64,000 nucleotides of DNA from Sphingobium sp. EM0848. Lineage in GTDB: Bacteria > Pseudomonadota > Alphaproteobacteria > Sphingomonadales > Sphingomonadaceae. Shown piece by piece: positions 57,049 to 64,000 of the stretch. Position 1 is the first letter of the stretch, and the number at the start of each line of letters is the position of its first letter. The stretch spans positions 2,747,501 to 2,811,500 of the forward strand of contig NZ_JABXWB010000001.1 of the NCBI RefSeq assembly GCF_013375555.1. Reading direction: 5' to 3'. A program made the translations under genes and the position numbers. Under the pieces are notes generated by a model. It saw nothing but the letters and a program-made list of their open reading frames with translations. It did not search any database and was not told the origin of the DNA.

Positions 57049-57504
57049 TTGAGCGACGAAGACGATATTCAGGATGCCCTCGCTGATTTCGCGGAGGATG
57101 TCGGCAATGGTCAGGCATGGACCGCCGCGATCCGCATCCTGACCGAGGATTATGAGTTGGAGGAGGGTGAGCTTCAGGCCCGCGCGGCCAAGGATTTCGG
57201 CGACCTCGACGCTTATCAGGCCGAATGCCGCGCCGCGCTGGAAAAGGGCGACCTCGCCTTTACCGAGAAGCTCAAGTCCGACAAGGCTTTCCACAAGGCC
57301 AAGGCGCCCAATCTCGCCCGCATGGGTCCGGTGACCGAGTTCGTGACCGGCGTGCTGGAAAAGGGCGCGCCCGAACCCGGCGCCGACTGGTGGCCCTATA
57401 TGCCGATCAAGCGCCATATCGACACGCTATTCCCCGCGCCGGGCGATGTGCGGGACATGGCCTTCTGGACCGCGCGGACGCTCCAGCGCGCGCAGAGCAA
57501 GTGA
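57049..57504 (+). CDS. Conserved protein of unknown function between sufB and sufC
   Basis: This 151-residue acidic, soluble protein starts at TTG 57049, with AGGA eight bases upstream. It has no signal or membrane helix. The N-terminal part is acidic (SDEDDIQDALADFAEDVGNG), the middle helical, and the end holds WWPYMPIKRHIDTLFPAPGD and MAFWTARTLQRAQ. Codon use is like that of the suf genes, unlike the preceding small gene. I do not recognise a family or a catalytic motif. Position suggests a link with FeS assembly or with sufC expression. Confidence 0.7.
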   Translation: MSDEDDIQDALADFAEDVGNGQAWTAAIRILTEDYELEEGELQARAAKDFGDLDAYQAECRAALEKGDLAFTEKLKSDKAFHKAKAPNLARMGPVTEFVTGVLEKGAPEPGADWWPYMPIKRHIDTLFPAPGDVRDMAFWTARTLQRAQSK

Positions 57505-57520
57505 TTTTCGGGGATAAGAG

Positions 57521-58267
57521 ATGCTGACGATTGAGAACCTCACCAACGAAATCGACGGCAAGGCGATCCTGAAAGGACTCTCGCTCTCCATAAACGCGGG
57601 CGAAATCCACGCGATCATGGGGCCGAACGGCGCGGGCAAGTCGACGCTGGCTTATACGCTGGGCGGCCGCCCCAATTATGAAGTGACCGGCGGCACCGCG
57701 ACTTTCGAAGGGCAGGACCTGTTCGAACTGGAACCGCACGAGCGCGCCGCTGCCGGCCTGTTCCTCGGCTTCCAATATCCGGTGGAGATTCCGGGCGTTT
57801 CCAACCTGCAATTCCTGCGCGAGAGCCTCAACTCGCAGCGCAAGGCGCGGGGCGAGGAGCCGCTGTCGGGCGGCGAGTTCATCAAGCTCGCCAAGGAGAA
57901 AGCGGGCCTGCTCGGCCTCGACATGGAGATGCTGAAGCGTCCGGTGAATGTCGGCTTTTCGGGCGGTGAGAAGAAGCGCGCCGAAATGGTGCAGATGGGC
58001 ATTCTCGACCCCAAGCTGGCGATCCTGGACGAGACCGACTCCGGCCTCGACATCGACGCGCTCAAGATCGTGGGTTCGGGCATCAACGCCATCATGCGCA
58101 AGCCCGACAAGGCGGTGCTGCTGATCACCCATTATCAGCGCCTGCTCGACTATGTGAAGCCGGACTTCGTCCACGTCCTCGCGGCGGGCAGGATCGTGAA
58201 GTCGGGCGGTCCCGAACTGGCGCTGGAACTGGAGCGCGAAGGCTATGCGGAGGTGGTGGCCGCGTGA
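57521..58267 (+). CDS. sufC: FeS assembly ATPase SufC
   Basis: SufC is the ABC-type ATPase of the SufBCD scaffold. The 248-residue protein has Walker A GPNGAGKSTLAYTLGG and the Q-loop segment FLGFQYPVEIPGV. The ABC signature is NVGFSGGEKKRAEMVQMGIL, Walker B is LAILDETDSGLDID, and the H-loop is ITHYQRLLDYV. The ATG at 57521 lies 16 bases after the preceding gene, and the stop overlaps the GTG start of sufD. Confidence 0.97.
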   Translation: MLTIENLTNEIDGKAILKGLSLSINAGEIHAIMGPNGAGKSTLAYTLGGRPNYEVTGGTATFEGQDLFELEPHERAAAGLFLGFQYPVEIPGVSNLQFLRESLNSQRKARGEEPLSGGEFIKLAKEKAGLLGLDMEMLKRPVNVGFSGGEKKRAEMVQMGILDPKLAILDETDSGLDIDALKIVGSGINAIMRKPDKAVLLITHYQRLLDYVKPDFVHVLAAGRIVKSGGPELALELEREGYAEVVAA

Positions 58268-59016
58268 CCACGCTCACCCTTCCCACGCGCAAGGCTGAAG
58301 AATGGCGCTACAGCGATCTCGATGCACTGGCGACCGTCTGGCCCACGCCTGCGCCGACGCGCATCGATGTCGCCGCCGGGGAAACGGCGCGCCATCATCT
58401 GTTGCAGGACGTAGCCGATGGCGCGGCGGCGGTGCATGATTATGCGATCAGCATCGCGGACGGCGCTCGGCTGGCGTTCCATGTCCTCAACATTGGCGGC
58501 AAGTTCGGTCGCGTGACCTTCACCGTTACGCTGGGCAAGGGTTCGCATTTCGAGCTGAACGGCGCGATCATCGGCGGCGGGGACCAGACTCTGGAAATCA
58601 TCACCGCCGTCACCCATGCCGAACCTGACGCGACCAGCGGCCAGACGATCCGTTCGATCCTCGGTCAGCACGCCACCGGCAGCTATCTCGGCTCGATCAA
58701 TGTCGCCCGCGATGCGCAGCGCACCGACGCCTTCCAGTCGGTCAAGGCGATGCTGCTCGACCGCACCGCCACGGCTAATGCCAAGCCGGAGCTGGAAATC
58801 TACGCCGACGACGTGAAATGCGCCCATGGCGCGACCGTGGGCGAGCTGGACAAGCAGGCGCTCTTCTACATGGCCTCGCGCGGCATGGACCCGGCAACGG
58901 CCAAGACGCTGCTCTTGAAAGCCTTTGTCGCGGGCGTGTTCGACGATGTGGCCGACGAAGCCGTCAAGGACAGGTTCGAAGCCGCCGCGCTTGCCAAGCT
59001 GGAGACGCTGGTATGA
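58264..59016 (+). CDS. sufD: FeS assembly protein SufD (short form)
   Basis: SufD pairs with SufB in the scaffold. The 250-residue protein starts at GTG 58264, overlapping sufC. It begins with TRKAEEWRYSDLDALATVWP and has the SufB/D C-terminal segment: LLDRTATANAKPELEIYADD, then VKCAHGATVGELDKQALFYM with the conserved Cys and His, and RGMDPATAKTLLLKAFVAGV. It is well short of the roughly 420 residues of E. coli SufD, because the N-terminal domain and part of the beta-helix are reduced. The stop overlaps the sufS ATG. Confidence 0.92.
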   Translation: MTTLTLPTRKAEEWRYSDLDALATVWPTPAPTRIDVAAGETARHHLLQDVADGAAAVHDYAISIADGARLAFHVLNIGGKFGRVTFTVTLGKGSHFELNGAIIGGGDQTLEIITAVTHAEPDATSGQTIRSILGQHATGSYLGSINVARDAQRTDAFQSVKAMLLDRTATANAKPELEIYADDVKCAHGATVGELDKQALFYMASRGMDPATAKTLLLKAFVAGVFDDVADEAVKDRFEAAALAKLETLV

Positions 59017-60239
59017 CGGACCTCGCTCAAGCCCTGCGTCTGCGGGATGATTTCCCCGGCCTTTTGAATAGTGAGGGGGGCAACTGGCACTATCTCGACA
59101 GCGCCGCCACGGCGCAGAAGCCCAATGCGGTGATCGACGCCATCGCCCGCGCCTATGGCCCGGACTATGCGACCGTCCATCGCGGCGTCTATGAGCGCTC
59201 GGCCAATATGACGCTCGCCTATGAAGCGGCACGCCGCAAGGTGGCGAATTTCATCGGCGCGGCGTCGGACAGCGAGGTCGTCTATGTTCGTGGCGCGACC
59301 GAGGGCATCAACCTCGTCGCCCAAAGCTGGGCTGGCTCGCAACTCAAGGCAGGGGACCGCATCCTGCTCTCGATGCTGGAGCATCACAGCAATATCGTTC
59401 CCTGGCAGATCGTGGCCGAGAAGGTCGGGGCTGAGATCGACGTTGTGCCGCTGACGGCGGACGGCAAGATCGACCTCGACGCCATGGCCGCGATGATCAC
59501 CCCCGCGCACAAGATGGTCGCGCTGGCCCATGTGTCGAATGTGCTGGGCAGCGTCCTCGACGTCCGCCGCGCCGCTGACATCGCGCACAGCGTCGGTGCC
59601 AAGATCCTGATCGACGGCTGCCAGGCCGTGCCGCGCCTCGCCGTCGATGTGCGGGCGCTGGATTGCGATTTCTACGTCTTTTCCGCGCACAAACTCTACG
59701 GCCCGACCGGCATCGGCGCGCTCTGGGGGCGGAAGGAACTGCTCGATGCCATGCCGCCCTATCAGGGGGGCGGGTCGATGATCGACAAGGTGACGTTCGA
59801 GAAAACCACCTATGCCCCCGCGCCGACCCGGTTCGAGGCAGGCACCCCGCACATTACCGGCGTTGTCGGCCTGTCGGCGGCGATCGACTATGTGCAGGCC
59901 ATCGGGCTCGACGCGATCCACGCCCATGAGTGCGCGCTGGTCGCCAAGGCGCGGACGGCGCTGGAAAGCCTCAACAGCGTGCGCGTCTTCGGGCCAGAGG
60001 ATAGCGCCGGAATCCTCTCCTTCGAGGTAGAGGGGGTGCATCCGCACGATGTCGGCACCATATTGGACGAAACGGGCGTGGCGATCCGGGCGGGGCATCA
60101 TTGCGCGCAGCCGCTGATGCGCCACCTCGGCGTTGAGGCGACCGCGCGGGCCAGCTTCGGCATCTACAGCGACGAAAGCGATGTGGATGCGCTGGTCAAA
60201 GGCATTGAACGAGTGAGGAAAATCTTCGCCCATGACTGA
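59013..60239 (+). CDS. sufS: Cysteine desulfurase SufS
   Basis: SufS is a PLP enzyme that takes sulfur from cysteine and hands it to SufE. The 408-residue protein has YLDSAATAQKPNAVIDAI near the start, SMLEHHSNIVPWQ, and the PLP lysine in FYVFSAHKLYGPTGIGALWG. The catalytic Cys lies in IRAGHHCAQPLMRHLG near residue 366. The ATG at 59013 overlaps the sufD stop; the longer upstream frame is not homologous. The last bases overlap the next gene. Confidence 0.96.
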   Translation: MTDLAQALRLRDDFPGLLNSEGGNWHYLDSAATAQKPNAVIDAIARAYGPDYATVHRGVYERSANMTLAYEAARRKVANFIGAASDSEVVYVRGATEGINLVAQSWAGSQLKAGDRILLSMLEHHSNIVPWQIVAEKVGAEIDVVPLTADGKIDLDAMAAMITPAHKMVALAHVSNVLGSVLDVRRAADIAHSVGAKILIDGCQAVPRLAVDVRALDCDFYVFSAHKLYGPTGIGALWGRKELLDAMPPYQGGGSMIDKVTFEKTTYAPAPTRFEAGTPHITGVVGLSAAIDYVQAIGLDAIHAHECALVAKARTALESLNSVRVFGPEDSAGILSFEVEGVHPHDVGTILDETGVAIRAGHHCAQPLMRHLGVEATARASFGIYSDESDVDALVKGIERVRKIFAHD

Positions 60240-60696
60240 AGTAAATCGCGAAGAGCGCAAGATTTTGGTGGAAGAGGTCGAAGCGGTGGAAACCCCGCCC
60301 AAGGCGCGCGTGGATGAAGAACCCCGCCAGCGCGATTATCTTGACGGCTTCCTGAGCGCCAAGCCCACTGAAACGCCGAAGGGTGAACCGGGCGGCAGCC
60401 TCTATGACGCGATCATCGATGCGCTCAAGGAAATCTACGACCCGGAAATCCCGGTCAATATCTATGATCTGGGCCTCGTCTATGGCGTCGACGTGACCGG
60501 GGACGGCCACGCCGTCGTCACCATGACGCTGACCACGCCGCATTGCCCGGTGGCCGAATCCATGCCGGGCGAAGTCGAACTGCGTGTCGGTGCGGTGCCG
60601 GGCGTTGGCGATGCGCAGGTGAACCTTGTCTGGGACCCGCCATGGGACCCGCAGAAAATGTCGGACGAAGCCAAGCTCGAACTGGGAATGCTCTGA
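60232..60696 (+). CDS. sufT: SUF-associated DUF59/MIP18-family protein SufT
   Basis: SufT-type proteins help transfer or mature FeS clusters. The 154-residue protein has an acidic N-terminal extension (VEEVEAVETPPKARVDEEP). The DUF59 domain that follows reads IYDPEIPVNIYDLGLVYGVD, then TLTTPHCPVAESMPGEVE with the conserved Cys, and VWDPPWDPQKMSDEAKLELG at the end. It overlaps sufS by eight bases and sufA by one base. Confidence 0.92.
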   Translation: MTEVNREERKILVEEVEAVETPPKARVDEEPRQRDYLDGFLSAKPTETPKGEPGGSLYDAIIDALKEIYDPEIPVNIYDLGLVYGVDVTGDGHAVVTMTLTTPHCPVAESMPGEVELRVGAVPGVGDAQVNLVWDPPWDPQKMSDEAKLELGML

Positions 60697-61055
60697 TGAC
60701 AGCAGAAACCAAAATCCGCGCCCGCCCCGCCGCCGTCATCCTGACGCCCAGCGCCGAGCAGCGCATCGCGGACCTGATGAACCAAGCGCCTGAAGGCACG
60801 ATCGGCGTCAAGCTGTCGACCCCGCGCCGGGGCTGCTCGGGCCTCGCCTATTCGGTCGATTATGTGAGCGAGGAAGCCAGGTTCGACGAGAAGATCGAAA
60901 CCCCCGGCGGCGTCTTCTACATTGACGGCGCGTCGGTGCTCTATCTGGTCGGTTCGACCATGGACTGGGTGGAGGACGACTTCACCGCCGGTTTCGTGTT
61001 CAACAACCCCAACGCCAAGGGAAGCTGCGGCTGCGGCGAGAGTTTCACGGTCTGA
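60696..61055 (+). CDS. sufA: HesB/IscA-family A-type FeS carrier SufA
   Basis: The 119-residue protein carries FeS clusters from the scaffold to target enzymes. It has the three conserved cysteines of A-type carriers: one in TPRRGCSGLAYSVDYV and two in the C-terminal GSCGCGESF. The ATG shares a base with the sufT stop (TGATG). It ends the suf genes proper. Confidence 0.95.
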   Translation: MTAETKIRARPAAVILTPSAEQRIADLMNQAPEGTIGVKLSTPRRGCSGLAYSVDYVSEEARFDEKIETPGGVFYIDGASVLYLVGSTMDWVEDDFTAGFVFNNPNAKGSCGCGESFTV

Positions 61056-61065
61056 GGGGCTGTCC

Positions 61066-61863
61066 ATGCCCCATATGCTGATCCTGGGGCTGGGCTACAC
61101 GGCCTCCCGCCTCGCCACCCGTCTGCGCGCCGAGGGCTGGCAGATCACCAGCGTCCGTCGCACAGCCAACGCTGACGCCATCGCCTTCGATGACGAAAGC
61201 GCCGTCCGCACGGCCATCGCGCAAGCCACCCACATCCTCTCCTCCGTTCCGCCGGAGGGTGACGCGGACCCCGTATTGACCCGCTACGGCGCCGCCATAG
61301 CTGCCGCGCCCGCGATCTGGACCGGCTACCTCTCCTCCACCGGCGTCTATGGCGACGCGGCAGGGGCGTGGGTCGATGAAAGCAGCTCCATCGGCTTCGG
61401 CCGCCGTGCCGCACGGGCGCAGGCCGATGCGGACTGGGGGGCGCTGCGCCCCGACATGCGCCGCTTCCGCCTGCCGGGCATTTACGGTCCCGGCCGTTCC
61501 GCGCTCGACCGGGTGCGGGAAGGGCGGGCGCATCGCATCGACCTGCCCGATCAGATTTTCAGCCGCGCCCATGTCGATGACATCGTCGCGGGCGTCATCG
61601 CCTCGCTTCACCGGGGGCCACCCGGCATCTACAATCTCTCCGACGATCTGCCCTGCGCACAGAACCGGCTGATCGAGACCGCCTGCGTCCTCCTCGGCCA
61701 GCCAGTCCCGCCGCTGCTGACGCTGGAGGAAGCGCAACTCTCCCCGATGGCGCGGGCCTTCTATGCCGAAAACCGACGGGTCGCGAACGGCCGGGCCAAG
61801 CGCCTGCTCGGCTGGTCGCCGCTTTATCCCACCTATCGCGAAGGGCTGCGCGCCTGCCTTTGA
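61066..61863 (+). CDS. NAD(P)-binding SDR/epimerase-like protein (YeeZ type)
   Basis: The 265-residue protein begins with a Rossmann motif (MLILGLGYTASRLATRL, GxGxxxxRLA type) and has SSTGVYGDAAGAWVDESSSI, FRLPGIYGPGRSALDRV, and VDDIVAGVIASLHRGPPGIY. These are marks of atypical SDR proteins of the YeeZ group. Such proteins have no firmly known substrate. It follows sufA after 10 bases and is probably the last gene of the suf transcript, although it has no obvious FeS link. Confidence 0.85.
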   Translation: MPHMLILGLGYTASRLATRLRAEGWQITSVRRTANADAIAFDDESAVRTAIAQATHILSSVPPEGDADPVLTRYGAAIAAAPAIWTGYLSSTGVYGDAAGAWVDESSSIGFGRRAARAQADADWGALRPDMRRFRLPGIYGPGRSALDRVREGRAHRIDLPDQIFSRAHVDDIVAGVIASLHRGPPGIYNLSDDLPCAQNRLIETACVLLGQPVPPLLTLEEAQLSPMARAFYAENRRVANGRAKRLLGWSPLYPTYREGLRACL

Positions 61864-61954
61864 TGCAACTCACCGCAGAGCGAAAACATCGATAACATCT
61901 TATTAACCATCCATGCCCGACATGGCGCTGTCAGCTTTGCATGAGGACAGACAG

Positions 61955-62110
61955 ATGGACCGCTTCGATCACGCCTTCACCGCTCTGGGCCAGCGCATCA
62001 GCGGCCTGTCCATGCCCGAACGCTCCGTATCCGCGCCGGTCCCGCTCGCCAGCCTGATCGACAGGGTGAACGCCGCCAAGCGGCTCTACCGGCCCGGCGT
62101 CCGCCGCTAA
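61955..62110 (+). CDS. Small hypothetical protein
   Basis: This ORF of about 51 residues starts at an ATG behind AGGACAGACAG with good spacing. The product is basic and begins MDRFDHAFTALGQRISGLSM, with no membrane segment. A longer frame from 61913 is possible but has no ribosome site. Its stop overlaps the stop of the convergent transporter gene by four bases. I do not recognise a family, so its reality rests on the ribosome site alone. Confidence 0.5.
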   Translation: MDRFDHAFTALGQRISGLSMPERSVSAPVPLASLIDRVNAAKRLYRPGVRR

Positions 62111-63000
62111 GCCTGCTTGGTCCTGAGCGCCACGACCATTCCGATAATCGCCAGCAACGCGCCCGTGATCGCCAGCGCTGTCCAGCGATAGCCCTCGGCC
62201 AAGGTCGAGATCAGCATGGCGAGCACTGGGATCAGCACGCTGGTATAGGCTGCCCGTCCCGCACCCATGCGCTGGATCAGCCGGAAATAGAGCGGGAAAG
62301 TCACCACTGACCCCGCCAGCCCCAGCCACGCAATCCCTGCCACATAGGCCAGCCGCGCCTCGAAAACCGGCGGGCCGGTCGTGATCCAGGCGAACAGCGC
62401 ATTCACCCCCGCGCCGATCAGCATGGCCCATGCCAGCACCGCCACCATCGGCAGCCGCCGCGCAATCTCCATCCCCTGCATGACATTGGCGGTCGACGCG
62501 CTCAGCAGCCCGGCAATCGAAAAGCCCGCGCCCAGCAGCACCATATCGGGCCGCACGCTCGCCGCATGATATTCATGGGCCAGCATCAGCGCGATGCCCG
62601 CCACCGCAACCACCGATCCGGCGACAAAGGCCCGGCTCACCGGCTGGCGAAAGAAGAGGAAAGCCAGGATGCTGTTGGGGATCAGCAACATCGCATAGAC
62701 CACCGCCACGACGCCGGAGGTCAGATAATGTTCCGCGCGATAGACGAAATTGAAGTTCAGCACGAACTGCGCCACGCCCAGCAGCCCGGCGAAGACCAGC
62801 CCCTTGCCGCCGATATTGAGCGACACCCCACGCGCTTTGGCAAAGATCGCCATCGCCACCCCGGCCAGCAGGAAGCGATAGCAGACCGACCAGCTTGCAG
62901 GCACGCTGCCCAACTGGTCGCGGATCACGATCCAGGTCGAACTCCAGATCAGTGTGACGAGAATAAAGGGCAGGATGATTCCACCCTTGCTGTCGGTCAT
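62107..63000 (-). CDS. EamA-family (DMT superfamily) transporter
   Basis: The 297-residue protein has ten hydrophobic helices in two EamA repeats. The first begins PFILVTLIWSSTWIVIRDQL, the second VLLGAGFSIAGLLSASTANV. Such transporters export amino acids or metabolites across the inner membrane. The substrate is not readable. Its start overlaps the stop of the threonine aldolase gene by four bases, which suggests co-transcription and perhaps a substrate related to threonine or glycine. Confidence 0.9.
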   Translation of the reverse strand: MTDSKGGIILPFILVTLIWSSTWIVIRDQLGSVPASWSVCYRFLLAGVAMAIFAKARGVSLNIGGKGLVFAGLLGVAQFVLNFNFVYRAEHYLTSGVVAVVYAMLLIPNSILAFLFFRQPVSRAFVAGSVVAVAGIALMLAHEYHAASVRPDMVLLGAGFSIAGLLSASTANVMQGMEIARRLPMVAVLAWAMLIGAGVNALFAWITTGPPVFEARLAYVAGIAWLGLAGSVVTFPLYFRLIQRMGAGRAAYTSVLIPVLAMLISTLAEGYRWTALAITGALLAIIGMVVALRTKQA

Positions 63001-64000
63001 GCCTTCAAAGCCCGCAGCGCCTCGGCCAAAGGCTGAACGCTGGCGGCGTCCTGCGACCAGTTGGTGACCAGCCGCGCCGCGCCCTCACCCCAATCGTAGA
63101 AATCGAAACCCTGCGCCCGCAGCGCCGCTGCCTCTTCCGCCGTCAGCCGAATGAACAGCTCATTGGCTTCCACCGGATGCATCAACCGTTCCTCGGTTCC
63201 CGCCGCGAGCGCGCCCCTTGCCAGAGTTTGGGCCGCCGCATTGGCCGTCCGCGCATTGCGCAGCCACAGCCCATCCTCGACCATCGCGAGAATCTGCGCC
63301 GCCAGATAGCGCCCCTTGGAAAGCAGATGCCCGCCCCGCTTGCGCCAGCGCGCCGCCTCCGCCGACCGTACTTGCGCCTGATCCCCGAAGAAGACCAAAG
63401 CCTCGCCCATCATCCCGCCATTTTTGACGCAGCCGAAGGAGAGGATGTCGACCCCCGCCCGCCACGTCACATCGCCCGGATGGCAACCCAGATGCGCCAC
63501 CGCATTGGCGAAGCGCGCGCCGTCCATATGGAAGCCCAGCCCTTGGCCTTGCGCCACCGCGCCCAGCGCCGCCACCTCATCGGGCGTATAGGCCAGCCCA
63601 TATTCGGTCGCCTGCGTGATGCTGATCGCCCGAGCGGGCACCTGATGCACGTCCGGCCGGATCATCTTCACCCGCTCGCTCACGGCGTCGGGCGACAATT
63701 TGGCGCCATTGCCGGGCAGCGCCATCAGGCTCGCGCCATGGGTGTAGAAGCCCGGAGCGCCGCATTCATCGACGACGACATGCGCCTCCTCATGACAGAG
63801 CACGCCGCCATAGGGTGGGCAGAGGCAGGCCAGCGCAATGCTGTTCGCCGCCGTGCCGGTCGCGATCCACAGCGCTTCGACCGGCGTGCCGAACAGATCG
63901 GAAAAAGCGCCGTTCAGCCGGGCGCTCCACTGGTCGCCGTCATAGCCATGATCGGCTCGGTCGGCCGCCGCGATCGCCGCCATGACCTCCGGGCACACCG
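62997..64000 (-). CDS. Low-specificity L-threonine aldolase, N terminus cut by window edge
   Basis: This PLP enzyme splits threonine or allo-threonine to glycine and acetaldehyde. About 334 residues are present. The frame runs to the window end without a convincing start; the GTG at 63998 reads as an internal Val, so about ten residues are missing. Visible motifs are ADRADHGYDGDQWSARLNGA, the substrate region FVTGTAAN-like WIATGTAANSIALA, HVVVDECGAPGF, FHMDGARFANAVAHLG, and the PLP lysine in LSFGCVKNGGMMGEALVFF. It is followed by a DMT transporter with overlapping stop and start. Confidence 0.92.
   Translation of the reverse strand, partial: VCPEVMAAIAAADRADHGYDGDQWSARLNGAFSDLFGTPVEALWIATGTAANSIALACLCPPYGGVLCHEEAHVVVDECGAPGFYTHGASLMALPGNGAKLSPDAVSERVKMIRPDVHQVPARAISITQATEYGLAYTPDEVAALGAVAQGQGLGFHMDGARFANAVAHLGCHPGDVTWRAGVDILSFGCVKNGGMMGEALVFFGDQAQVRSAEAARWRKRGGHLLSKGRYLAAQILAMVEDGLWLRNARTANAAAQTLARGALAAGTEERLMHPVEANELFIRLTAEEAAALRAQGFDFYDWGEGAARLVTNWSQDAASVQPLAEALRALKA

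Overview
The window looks like chromosomal DNA of a high-G+C alphaproteobacterium, most likely a sphingomonad (Sphingobium/Sphingomonas group). This is inferred from the alphaproteobacterial rRNA end (23S, 5S, initiator tRNA), the DUF2093 and DciA (DUF721) genes, an alphaproteobacterial-type glutamate-cysteine ligase, a large TonB-dependent receptor and the overall gene style. No plasmid, prophage, insertion sequence or CRISPR array is visible. The genus is an inference that no search has confirmed.

Layout. 1-3172: 3' part of an rRNA operon (23S cut by the window edge, 5S, tRNA-fMet) followed by a decayed 3' half of a second initiator tRNA. 3331-7888: membrane methyltransferase, gshA, rsmE, ubiA. 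7904-17641: smc, two DsbA-like thiol oxidoreductases, dciA, then mutY-nudC-pmbA-cysQ on the other strand. 17638-23886: SGNH hydrolase and acyltransferase-3 pair, a membrane-anchored HhH protein, divergent purD/xseA, DUF2093, M23 peptidase. 24210-34957: TonB receptor, clpB, and divergent exported M28 and M16 peptidases. 35107-40137: a MarR-controlled efflux operon (FUSC, DUF1656, HlyD adaptor, outer membrane factor). 40222-44800: ybgC-tolQRAB-pal. 44971-49613: 3-hydroxyacyl-CoA dehydrogenase, then pspF and a sigma-54 psp operon with extra PspB-like genes. 49660-54736: sufE, a lipoprotein, ggt, pyrD, an AraC regulator. 54841-61863: an Rrf2-regulated suf operon (sufB-x-x-sufC-sufD-sufS-sufT-sufA) ending in an SDR gene. 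61955-64000: a small ORF, a DMT transporter and a threonine aldolase cut by the window edge.

Several blocks concern envelope integrity: Tol-Pal, the Psp response, DsbA-like proteins, exported peptidases and a tripartite efflux pump. Iron-sulfur biogenesis (suf plus a detached sufE) serves an FeS client in the window, MutY. Glutathione synthesis (gshA) and breakdown (ggt) are both present.

The most interesting parts are: (i) the psp operon, which begins with a tiny exported or membrane peptide and continues past pspC with three small TM plus coiled-coil proteins that share a C-terminal motif with PspC; (ii) two unassigned genes inside the suf operon, one a low-G+C membrane protein; (iii) a possible small RNA or attenuated leader at 53600-53697 with a TATAAT box at the exact centre of an inverted repeat and a strong terminator; (iv) the initiator-tRNA fossil. 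No wholly new system is proven here; the psp expansion is the best candidate.
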